Shown here one piece after another: positions 32,340 to 64,000 of a stretch of DNA of 64,000 nt. Both the position numbers and the translations under genes were made by a program. The stretch spans positions 7,564,001 to 7,628,000 of the forward strand of contig NC_051099.1 of assembly GCF_901709675.1 (NCBI RefSeq), given 5' to 3'. Below the pieces are notes generated by a model, which did no database searches, was not told where the DNA came from, and saw nothing but the letters and a program-made list of their open reading frames with translations. The DNA comes from Syngnathus acus (taxonomy: Eukaryota; Chordata; Actinopteri; Syngnathiformes; Syngnathidae). Every line of letters begins with the position of its first letter. The first letter of the stretch is position 1.

Positions 32340-32946
32340 CGTTCAATCGCAGTGCAGAAAGAACATCGAATGTGTGCACGCTGCTTCGCATGTGACCAGG
32401 AAGGGTCAGCAAGCACCCACCCACACTCGCCCCCCACGCACACGCTGAACGACCACCAACAGCAGCACCTCGACCGCTTTTTCTTTCTTCCAACCGCTGT
32501 ACGGGAGCGCAGGCAGCGGGAGCGCAAGCGAGGTTCGACCCGGGTGGAGCGTCGGATGCTCGGCTACGAGCTGCTGCGGATATCCGCCTCGTACCTGCCT
32601 CTCATCAGTTATGCCCCCTGGGCGGACCGATTTCATGTGTTTCAGCTAGATTCCGAAAAGGCCAATTTTGGGGGTTGCCTTTAAAACACGCCGAATTGAT
32701 AGCAAGCGCGCAGCAGATTTTTTCCCCGCGATGATGCAGATGTAACGGGGGGACATTATTGGCGTCTTTTGGGATTTTATTTTTAACCCATTGTTGTTGT
32801 TTTTTTAACCATTAGCGCTCGAATTTGCAGAGTGGCACACGCCGATTGAACGCGAAGGAAGCACGTTTTGATATCGGCTTTAAATTCCATCTCTATGCAA
32901 TAGGGTACAATTAATACGCACAGCAAAGCAGAAGACAAAACAATAG
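32340..32946 (+). promoter_or_regulatory. sptbn2: sptbn2 promoter and non-coding first exon
   Basis: A CpG-rich stretch (about 32.39-32.65 kb) is followed by leader-like sequence ending at a strong donor, AATAG then GTAAGC (intron GT at 32947-32948). The matching acceptor, GACTTTAG before 37877, lies 39 bases upstream of the spectrin ATG. The model is therefore a 5' UTR exon ending at 32946 joined to the exon at 37877. The transcription start is not resolved and no TATA box is evident. Short frames inside this region are not genes. Confidence 0.5.
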
Positions 32947-35900
32947 GTAAGCATTTTTCCCTAATTTGTCATCTTTTACTGGCTTTCTGGCTAACCCACT
33001 AATAACAAAGCTAATGAGAGAGGAGTGTGATATCATTCAGGTGACTGCTGTTAGCCCACAGCCGCTATTAGCATCCCATGCCAACAGATAGCTTATCGTC
33101 GCCAATATGTGTTTATTTTGCACGATGGCAAAAGTAATGTTTTGCACACTGGGGCTCATCTGTTGCTCAAATGCCATCTGCTTAGCCGAGGAGTTCGTCT
33201 GTGTGTAAGTAGGAGCCATCAATCAGGACGTCTGTCTCTTTTGCCTTTGTTTGAATCCATGTCAAAGCCTGCCACATAACATGCTGCGTTCACGTCCACA
33301 CTTTCGAACTGTAGCAGGAGCCCGGTAAGCAACGTTTACCTACGAGTTAGCTTGTCTCATTATTTATATCTTGATTTTTTTGTCTTTATTTTACCCAGTG
33401 TCGGGCTTTCTTAAGAGTATATTATGATAGGACAGATGCATGCTGCCTGCATGCATGGCATAAACAGCAGGAACGCATCAGCTATAAGATGAGTTGGCTA
33501 CTGATTATTTTTAAGTGCAGTATTTTCTAAACTTTATCGAGTACCTTTTACTTTGGAAAGAATCTCATGGCACACCACCAATCAAAAATGTGACAAAAGT
33601 AAACACTACATAATTCTATACATTCTACCAGCTAATATAAAAGCATTGATTGTGCATATTCCAACCAATTTAATTTGATATATCATATGCAATGTCAAAG
33701 CTGTTTTAAATCATCTTGGTTGCTCAATATGCATGTGTATTGATTACTTTTGATTGCCTTTCTTGCCCAGACCCTTGTGGTGTCCACACAAGAGAGTTGT
33801 CTTTATGATTGTGGTTTTCAATACATTTCCCCATACACACATGAGGACTTGCTGATAAAATTCAAGACAGTCAATTATGTGGTGTGAATAGAAAACTTGT
33901 GTTTGTGTGGAGTTTTTTTTTTTTAAATTGCCTTGTCAGTTTCTCATCCTGAGTTGCTGTCTCCTCCTTTTACATACAGATTACTGTCTTGCATAGGGGA
34001 AATGTTTACACTTATGTCTCCATTTTTCTGTATTGCTTATGAGTCATGTTACAGCGGCTTGCATGCTTGCGTTTATGGTTTAATTTCACACATTATTTTT
34101 ACACTTTTACTACATTTCCCATCATGCCCCCTTTCAGTAAGAATTGAAGAATGCCACTAGAGGGCCACATGTCCAGTTTTCCTCTCATGACAGTAAATCA
34201 ATGCTAACTGAGGGAATTTGTCTCAAGGCAGATTCAGTTATCTGATGGTAGACAACCACATGTACTGTGGTAAGTAATTTACAGTGACCCTCTGGATATG
34301 TGGCCGAAATGGTGTGTACTGTACTACAAAATAATGTTGAAATAAAAAATTCATGGACATTCCTTGGGTCTGCCAATGAGAAATTTGGTTCCTCTCTAGG
34401 ACCCTGCAGTCCTTCTCCAATGTATTGACGTAACGTCAATATTGTAGACGATGTAAGCAATACTTGAAGTGAGTGTTAAAAGTTGATTTATTTAATTTAG
34501 TCACACGATCGGTTACTCATTATAGCACTGTTAATATTTGATGCACCCAGTAGAAAGGGAATTGTTTGTCCATCAGTGAGCGGTCCAGTTCTCTTTTCTG
34601 GAATATATTTGAAGTGGCAGCACTTTATGATCAGTGAGGATTTGAATTCTGGTTTGAAATGGTTTGTTAATAGATCCTTATTTGGGTCTTGAGCTGAATA
34701 GGTTTTGGCAAATGACCATTGCCCTCACAGTGCCACTTTTGTCACATTTCCTTTTGTGCCGCATGATTGAACTGACGCAAAAGAGAAACGAATGATGTTT
34801 TCCCATTATTGTGTGTACAAAGCTGGTTTGCTGAATCCAAGTGACATGTCCGTGTCTGCGTGCGGAGGGCACGGTGGCTTGACTGTTTGATGAATGTGAT
34901 GCTACAGGTCCACAAAAGAGCCTGCTGTCCTATTCAGCAATGCATTTAGACCGGGATCAGCAGCCTGCGGAGGGGCCTCTGATGCTTACATGCCGCTGGC
35001 TGCTTCACGGCTACAAACAGGAAAGGGCCCAACAACTGTCCCAGCTCTCTGCTGACTCTTTCATTATATGAGGCCATTTGTTGGCACAGGCTTTTTACTT
35101 ATAGCGCTACTTTTATTGTGTGTGCAGGGAGAGTAGAAATGCATTGAAACTCCCTGTGTAGTTCATTTCAATGAGATATAAAGTTTAGTGTTGCTTTCCG
35201 TTCCATTGTTGTATTGAGCAGAAACTGACAGTCAAACTATTGATGGAGCTCATCCAACCATTGCTGATGTCATCTTGTTCATCAGACCACAAACTAGTTG
35301 AGACTGAATCAATCGGACTTCGGCGTGTATTCCCTGTTTGCCTCATTTGCGTCACAATGAATCACAAACAAGTTTCACACACTTGGCAGGTTCATTGATT
35401 TAAGCAGTTTATTTTAAAAAGTAAACACAGTGTTAAAATGCAAGACATACGCACGCCTGACAGTGGGAAAGTGCTTTTGAATTTCAAAACTTTTATCCTA
35501 GAAGTTGTACGATTCAAGTGGTTAAAATAATATGTGAGATAATCATAATGTGATTAAAAAGAACCTGATATTGGGTTATACAAGCTTTGACTTTTGAAAT
35601 GTAATTGGCTTGTTTCCCCACACGCACTACACTGCCCTGGCATTGAATGGGAGGTACACTCTTCCATTTATTATATTTTATTCTGTGTTTGTGTCTACAG
35701 TACTGTACTCCAATGTTGGACTGTGGTTGTGTAGCTGGCTGATGTACACAGACCATGTAATTCCCCGCAGGCGACTCATTTGAGGCTCAATTTCTCATTG
35801 ATTAACGTAGTCGCATTGACAAACAGTCCAGCTGGGTGAGGAGAATGGGCTCACAGAGGAGGAGGAGCGGTAGGGGGTGGGGGTGACAAAGATGGGAGTC

Positions 35901-37149
35901 GGAGAGGATGGCTCTGCTCGGCGGCGTTCGCCTTGCACCGCTGCACAATAGGCTGACACGCGTCTGTCAGGTCAGAGGATGAGGTTTAGCCCTGAGGCCC
36001 CGCAGGGTGGCCCACTTTTGTTTAAGTACCCCGTTCACACTTAATGCACCGGATGAGTACAGAATGAAATAAGACATTAATATTTGTCTATTGCATATGA
36101 TCACACTGATTTGTGTTGTTATTTTATTTATTTTGTTTATGTGTGTGGATTATGCCTCAAGGAGATTTGCTTTTGTGGAACCCTTTTTATCCCCCCCCTC
36201 CACTTTTATTCAACATCTGTTTGTCACCATCCATTCCTTTATTGGGACGGAGCTGTATTGTTGTGAACTGTGCATCTGATACCTCCTGGAGGTTATTTTG
36301 GAAATATTGTCCTCAAGAGGTTCCTGCCTGGTTACCCATAACAACAGATGTAGTTGTTAATACTACTCTTGTTCTCGTGTGCACTGTTGGAGCCTTGTGT
36401 GTCCAAGTACTGAACCGGCCCACATTGTTCCAAATCCTACTCCACTTCTCCAGTGCAGTATATGGTTTCATGCTGAGTGGGTGGATTGACTGTGGATTTT
36501 TCCAGGCAGTGTGTGGTAGTAGTGATTGTGACGCTTGTGGTAAGCGTAGTAGGTCGTTCCATTTGTGTGTGCGTGTGTGTGTGTGGGAGGATGAGCAATA
36601 GGTTGTATCATAGTAGGTCAGGGGGATTGTTTGTCTGATCCATTGAGGAGAGATTAACACGGACACTGAACAACCCTTCATACTTGTTCCCAGAACAGGA
36701 GTGCCCTGCCCCTCGGTCAGACTGCCTTCAACTCATTGCCCTTTCAAGACCCCCACCTTCCCTTAACCACACCCACAGACACATTTTCATGGACTCTGAA
36801 CATGTCTGAGATATTCACCTTTTGAAATCTGGGCAATTTCATAGGGCTGTTGTGGCTCAAGTTTGTCAAACTTGAATTGATTGCATTCTTGTTATTCATA
36901 TTAATGATGCTTGTCCAATTGCGCTCTTTATTAATTATGTATTTGTGACCCAGGGTTTAGTGGGAGTAATGAAATGGTGCATTTTCGGAACCTTAATGCA
37001 TACTACGTCGTCAAATGTGATGAGAAATGTTGAGGGGGGTAATGTGGAGGCCGTGTTCCGCCTTCTTCACTAATCCCTGCTTTTAGTTCCTATTCCCAGC
37101 CACTACTTAATCTCCTGCTAATAAGATTTTCAAGCTTTTCTTTGATTTT

Positions 37150-37240
37150 ATATGTATGTATATAGTAGGTTATATATATATATAGAGCCATATATATATA
37201 TATGTATATGTTATAGCTCTATATATATTGTAGCTATAAT
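37150..37240. repeat. TA dinucleotide-rich palindromic tract
   Basis: Alternating TATATA blocks are separated by AGAGCC and TAGCTC; the TAGAGC/GCTCTA pieces are mutually complementary. It could extrude as a cruciform. Confidence 0.6.
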
Positions 37241-37244
37241 GTGT

Positions 37245-37322
37245 GCAGCTCATTTTTATCAAGGGGGTGGAGTCTGTGGGCTTCTGTCGCTAGAACACAG
37301 GCACTATATAAAAATGAGCTGC
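37245..37322. repeat. Perfect 15-bp inverted repeat (hairpin)
   Basis: GCAGCTCATTTTTAT at 37245-37259 is exactly complementary to ATAAAAATGAGCTGC at 37308-37322, with a 48-base loop. The loop contains a weaker CTGTG...CACAG pairing. It could be a fold-back element or a relic of a small inverted-repeat transposon. Confidence 0.7.
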
Positions 37323-37915
37323 TGTTTGTATGCCTCATGCTATTAGACAACAAATCAAAGGATGATGGATCATCTTCTTCCATCCTGCTTTGTTAGAGAT
37401 AACTTATCTCTGTATCTCTATTTTGTTTTCCGTCACGCAACAAACTGTTATTATTGAATTGACCTGTAATGGACATTAATCTGAGCAATGCTCTTAGATA
37501 GTGGGGTTTAATCCTTCACAGATTTCTAAATGGGTATTAATACACCAAGGGTGGCATTTGGGTGTGCATACTTCTTTTTTGTCTAATTGTATTAAGCAGC
37601 TGATGTCAAATTTATGCATTGAGTGAAAGTCCGTTGGCTTTTTCAACAAAGAGTTCCATAAATATTGTGTAATTTTGATTTATCATAAAGACAACAAAGA
37701 CACAGTGGCTTCTTACTCAAAAATAAAATGCCTAGTCTCATTGCATAAGCTCTGGCAGTAGGTTGTACCGGCAAAGCTCCAATGTGATATGGAATATAAA
37801 GCTGTGCAGCTGTCATCTTTTATACAATAGCCCCCACTTCCCCAGTGTGCGCTGACTTAGTCTTGTTTGACTTTAGGTTGGATGAATTTTCCTCTCCCCT
37901 GGACGCCCGGACACC

Positions 37916-59383
<21,468 letters not shown>

Positions 59384-60010
59384 GAACTTTTGTCAAAAAG
59401 AAATTCAGATGGAAGCAACCCACTAACTGAACGAGGCAGACGTAGAAGTCCCAAACCACACATGGTCTCAGTGCAGCCCAGAGAAGCACTGTATTTCGAC
59501 AGCTACCGAAAATGTACTCTTTTCTTTCATCTGGTTTTATCTGTTGCTTTGCTTTTGATTTACCAATATTTCCCAACCAAGTGCATCATAATCACTGAAG
59601 CCCCACGTTCAGAGATACAGCACGCGGTCATCATTAATACAACCAATGTTGTTTGAGGAGGTCCACTAATTCAGTTCTCTTGCATTGTGTGCGCTGTTAT
59701 CCTGCCATGTGACCCCCTCCCCCCCTGAAAGCTCTTCTCTTTTAGAGAGCAATTGTCTCAGACCCTTTTTTCTGCTTTATGAGCTTGATGTTATTAACCT
59801 GACCAATATTAATGCTGTTCTGATTATTATTTATCTTTTGTTATTGCTGGTTTGAAGAAAACTAATTGACTTGATTATCCATGTTGTGGAGAGAAACAAA
59901 GTAAAACTAGTTGAGACTATTGGCTTTATCCTTGTATGTATTATAATTTCTTGTAGGAATGACGGTACGTGAGTTTTTTTTAATAAAGCACATTTAATTT
60001 TAGCAGTCTG
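59384..60010 (+). terminator. sptbn2: sptbn2 3' UTR with poly(A) signal
   Basis: AATAAA at 59982-59987, about 600 bases after the stop, with a T-rich stretch downstream. Chance frames in this span are not genes. Confidence 0.75.
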
Positions 60011-60171
60011 CAGTAAGTGAACACAAATTAAATTGGGACATTTATATATATTTAATAAGCAGTTTGATTTTATTTTGTATTGCTAAATATGCCCTAATAA
60101 TCATTGGAGTGAAATTTTCTGCTTGATTTTTTTTTTTTTTTGTCTGTACAAAGCAGAGAAAATTAGTTTTT

Positions 60172-60173
<2 letters not shown>

Positions 60174-60207
<34 letters not shown>

Positions 60208-60212
60208 TGTGT
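60174..60212. repeat. GT microsatellite
   Basis: About fifteen GT units trailing into GTGCGTGCGTGC, just beyond sptbn2. Read antisense it gives a spurious His/Thr-rich frame. Confidence 0.85.
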
Positions 60213-60219
60213 ATGTGCG

Positions 60220-62440
60220 TGCGTGCGCATGTGGATATGAGTTGTGATGTGGAGTTGCACGTCAATATTACTCATTAACAGCCTGATGGATGCTACTTTT
60301 TGGTATTCAAATGCAGATGAAAATAGAACACAAATACAAAATATTACTGGAATTCTTTTCTGGCGATTTTTTTGGTTACTTCTGTTTTTGTAAACTGACA
60401 TGACCAAGGAGTTTTTTTTTCTTTTTTTCCCCCCAGTCATCACTCTGGTATTCTGGGGCTGTTAGTAGATAATAAGCTGAAGCACATTTGGTGTGGCAGA
60501 AATGGACAGATGGCAGCACGTGTCCAGTCACAGTTGGCATGGCTGCTGTGGATTTGATGTAGGGAAGTAGAATATCCACTTTGTGCTGCCAGAGTGCCGC
60601 CTTACTTGAAACGATACCCCGGACCCCTGTTCACAAACCTACCTATACCCTTCATTCAAACCCTTTCCAAAATAAGCTTTCACACTTGAGATAAGAATGT
60701 GATCTAATTTGGGTACGGACTATATATGTTGGCCGAATGTGATAAAAACATCAAGGTCCTGTTAAGTAGGGACACGTTTTAAATCCTCAAATGATATTTG
60801 TGCTTTGTGGCATGATTATACTGTAGGTTATCTTTGTGTATCACCATTAACCCATCTGTGTGGATTTATGCTGAGAACGTGATCGCTTCATTATCAGGGT
60901 GGAAGAACAATATAAGTAATTGGCATCTATAATCTCTAGAAATAAGATAGCTCAGTTCATGGAAAAAACACATTAGGCATTCTATTAGAATCTTCCAATT
61001 ACTGTACATGTCCAACGGTATTCTGTGAGGTGGTAGAGCAGTTTTCTATTCATAAATATTGATAATTATTGTCACTTTCATCCAGATGTCAATTTGCCTT
61101 TTCTCACTGCCAAAATTCAAAGAGATAACAATACTGAACTGGAATGTTTGGGTTATGTTACACTTGATTTGATAATCGTAATCCGTTACATGCTGATCAC
61201 AATGAGACTGACAGAGAGAGATGTAAGCCTACATAATGGTTGCACTGGTTTGAACTGTAATGCTTGGCCTTATTTTGTAGTTCCAAATGATTGTGGAACC
61301 AGTACAACCATTGCTCCAATCCGAGTACAGGGTGACCAAAGGTCCACTTTGGTCGACAGTTTGAGGAAGCCAAGTTACGAAGGTTAATAATGCATAAACA
61401 AGTGACCATTGGCACTGTTAGTTACATTGAGCACAATGATTCAAATGTCACAGTGGATGAGTCAAAGGTCTTAACATTTGAATGTATATCAATTGGGCCA
61501 AATTGGTCATCGAAGCAAAAAAAAAAAAAGCATAAGTGCTCTCTCTTCCACCCTCACATGAACACTGTACTGCATGCTTGAAGCGTGTGCAAATTCTCTT
61601 CAGAGGACAAGAACGAAAAGTTGGTAGGCTGTGAGAGCACTCGTGAAAATAAAGGTTCTGAATGAAGAACAAGAGCACTGAAAAAGGGTTATTTTTTTGT
61701 TGAAAGAGGCAGGGTAATCGCAGACTGGTTGGAACTGTAATTTTTTTTTTCATCCAGTGGTTTGTCTTGCAGCATTGGATAAAACTTTCATTTTCTCTTT
61801 ACTTTGGACAATGTTTTCTGTAGTTGTTAATAACACTACTATTAATTGCTATTATGATCATTATTGCTACTGTTGTTACTATTACTACTGCTGTTACTAA
61901 TGCAACTTGTTGCAAAAAAGTGTAATTGCTGTCCATTTTCAGGTACGTGTCTGTAATAGCAGACTCTTCCACATGGTGTCAGTGTGCCGTGGAGCATTTT
62001 CATTACAATTCCAGAAATGTTTGTTGACTTCTGTATCTACAGCTACAACATTAGGAAGAATAAAATCTGGTTTAATCAAAGATGTGCTGTTTTTGGGGGA
62101 GTAAATTATGAACTCTGATATTTTTCATGAATTACTGGAGGAAAGAAACAGCAAAGTTTAACAGTTTGCCCCTACGATTGCCTGTTTGTCCCAGACAACC
62201 TCCGCACGCTCGTGCCGCAGTGGGCGCACGACTGCCATAACGAAATCGCCCGAACTCAGTTCTTGGTGGAGTAAGGAGCCAAGAACTTGCGACCTGAACC
62301 GAGGCTCAAAAGCAAGCGCCAAAGCCATGTCAACGTTTTAAATTTTCCACTTTCCCCTTAGAATTATTTCATTCAATTCAATCAAGCCCGTCTGGCTCGG
62401 TAGACGCATTTATATAATTTTGATTTTTGAACTAATTTTT
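60220..62440. other. Intergenic DNA downstream of sptbn2
   Basis: No supported gene. A degenerate ATT/ACT trinucleotide run occurs near 61.83-61.91 kb. Short frames show no family features. Confidence 0.55.
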
Positions 62441-62441
62441 G

Positions 62442-62493
<52 letters not shown>
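62442..62493. repeat. CTAT tetranucleotide microsatellite
   Basis: About a dozen perfect CTAT units. Confidence 0.9.
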
Positions 62494-62559
62494 TGTTAGG
62501 CTACGGATTTTAGTTATTGATCTGACTCCAAATTGCGATCAACACTTAAGAGTTGTTAT

Positions 62560-63335
62560 GTCCTAATTCACACACTGGCGCACCTAACAATTTTGCGAGT
62601 TCGTTCTGTCAAAGAGAAGACCAGTAGATCAATTAGGCCGAATTTACCAATTGTTTATTCCTGACAATGCAAACTAATACAGGTGCCTGGGTCCTCGGGT
62701 CCCTCACACTAAGATTCGTGTGTTCTTGTGACACATCAAGAGACAACACATTCTTCCGGGTTGCCCAGTTTTAAAGAGACACAATATGAATATTCAAGCA
62801 TGCAAAACATTGTGTGATGATTGGTCGATGGCAGTGGCGTAGCCAGGAATTTTTCCAGTAGGGGCGCGCGCCCACAGGAAAAAAAATCGAACATCACCCA
62901 CGCCGTTCGCTGATCGCTAAAACAACATCCGGGTCCGGGAGGCAAACGGTGAATGGATAACATCGCGCACATAGAATAGCGCAAGCACATTCGCGCAAGA
63001 CCGAAAGAAAAAAACGGCATGAAAATGAAGAATCGAAAAAGCTCGATTTTTTTCAACCGGGGTGCAGGGAGTCCTAACCGGGGCGCCGCCCCGGCTCGCC
63101 CCGGCTTGGCTACGCCACTGGTCGATGGCCATCTCCTCCTCGTCTGGGTGTTATTGCTGCTGAGTGCAGGTGTCCGGCCTCAGCTGTCTGGCGGTTAGGT
63201 GCGACCACCAGGACGAAATGTTATTCTCGTTCCTCGCCGGCCTGGAGATGTTCAAATAAGGTGTTCTCCCTGTCTGGGCCGATGAGAGGTGTTCTCCTTC
63301 CATCCTCCCTGTCTGGGACATCATGTTCCACAACA
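62560..63335 (-). mobile_element. Probable solo LTR or LTR-retrotransposon remnant
   Basis: Read on the minus strand, the region has the architecture of a long terminal repeat. It has a GC-richer U3-like part (CCCAGACAGGGAGGATGG, a motif repeated 40 bases on), a TATA-like TTTAAAA (complement of 62769-62775) and an AATAAA poly(A) signal 110 bases further (complement of 62654-62659), then a U5-like stretch. No gag or pol coding sequence is adjacent. Exact ends and target duplication were not found. It is interrupted by a hAT MITE. Confidence 0.4.
62832..63120. mobile_element. hAT MITE (289 bp) with 13-bp inverted repeats and 8-bp target duplication
   Basis: The left end CAGTGGCGTAGCC is perfectly complementary to the right end GGCTACGCCACTG. 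Direct repeats GTCGATGG flank it at 62824-62831 and 63121-63128. The interior has GGGGCGC blocks at both sides and no transposase. The GTGGCGTAGCC end is common in vertebrate hAT-type MITEs. Confidence 0.9.
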
Positions 63336-63421
63336 CTTTGTCGAAAATAAGTTCACGGAGTTGCCTTCACATTCCTCAGCGCCCACCATGCAACTACACG
63401 AGCACACCGCTACTGAAGATT

Positions 63422-63548
63422 ATATTGATATGATTATATATGTCTAACGCAGCTTTAATAAAATAATTTTGCAAACTGGCAAAAGCATTTATTGATATGA
63501 TTATAAGTCTAGCGCCGCCTTAATAAAATGTGTGCAAACTGCCGAAAG
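63422..63548. repeat. Imperfect tandem duplication of about 65-70 bp
   Basis: Two adjacent copies of a unit containing TATTGATATGATTATA, GTCTA(A/G)CGC, CTTTAATAAAAT or CCTTAATAAAAT, and GCAAACTG(G/C)C, diverged by substitutions and small indels. Confidence 0.75.
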
Positions 63549-63564
63549 CACATTTCCCTTTTCA

Positions 63565-63722
<158 letters not shown>

Positions 63723-64000
63723 TTTTTTATAGAGCACTTCTGGATATTCAAAGACGCTTTACAAAACATACATTATTCATGCCCGTCAAGCAGCGATATC
63801 TGCGTTGCACCATATATGCAACATTATGACTGATTTAGAAATGATACGTTACAAAGCAAAGCGTTGCATGCGCTCGCGGGCAATTACAGAGATTATGTGA
63901 CTCGTATATTACGTCTATTGCGACAATCTGCGTTTCTCATTTGAATCGTCGTGTATCAAATGTTTTCATTCATCTTTCAATGTCAGTGATATATTAACGG

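Larger units (their letters stand above)
32947..37876 (+). other. sptbn2: sptbn2 5' UTR intron (4.9 kb)
   Basis: Non-coding by my reading. It includes a locally GC-rich, G-rich patch (about 35.82-36.01 kb, GGAGGAGGAGCGG), which might be another promoter, and an AT palindrome/hairpin region at 37.14-37.32 kb. A 162-codon open frame at 36113-36601 looks like chance. Confidence 0.55.

Noticed and set aside
36113-36601. 162-codon open frame in the sptbn2 5' UTR intron
   Set aside because: No domain, no splice partner, GT-repeat tail and hydrophobic composition from T-rich DNA; probably chance. Transcript evidence could reopen it.
60042-60443. 133-codon minus-strand frame with His/Thr repeat
   Set aside because: Produced by the GT microsatellite and A/T-rich DNA beyond the sptbn2 poly(A) signal.

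Overview
The window is vertebrate nuclear DNA, almost certainly from a ray-finned (teleost) fish. The genes are split by many GT-AG introns, many of them only 60-110 bp, as in compact fish genomes. The repeats are of types common in teleosts: Tc1-like fragments, hAT MITEs, GT and CTAT microsatellites. No bacterial, phage, CRISPR or operon-like features are present. The species was not identified.

Layout. (1) 1-348, minus strand: the signal-peptide exon of an LRRN4CL-like membrane protein that runs off the window, with a probable 5' untranslated exon near 1.04-1.3 kb. (2) 3.3-6.2 kb, plus: a two-exon gene for a 540-residue protein with an N-terminal coiled coil and five C2H2 zinc fingers, behind a CCAAT/CRE promoter. 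(3) 8.69-29.5 kb, plus: complete ltbp3 (latent TGF-beta binding protein 3), 28 coding exons, about 1235 residues. Its 10.5 kb first intron holds Tc1 debris and a long pyrimidine tract. (4) 32.3-60.0 kb, plus: complete sptbn2 (beta-III spectrin), 39 coding exons, about 2387 residues (the human protein is about 2390), plus an alternative first coding exon inside intron 1. (5) 60-64 kb: repeat-rich flank with two CTAT microsatellites and an LTR-like remnant interrupted by a hAT MITE with an 8-bp target duplication.

The exon models were assembled by hand. Splice phases were checked at every junction and both long reading frames stay open end to end. LRRN4CL, LTBP3 and SPTBN2 all lie on human chromosome 11q12-q13, so the order looks like conserved synteny. 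The genes do not form one pathway: LTBP3 acts in the extracellular matrix, beta-III spectrin under the neuronal plasma membrane, and the zinc-finger protein presumably in the nucleus.

I found no evidence of an undescribed system. The most informative observations are the alternative first exon of sptbn2 (ending LEGRFKQLQ, as in the short-leader isoform of beta-II spectrin), two GC-AG introns and an apparent extra calcium-binding EGF module in ltbp3, start-codon-overlapping upstream ORFs in both large genes, and a nested hAT insertion that makes up about 90% of one sptbn2 intron.
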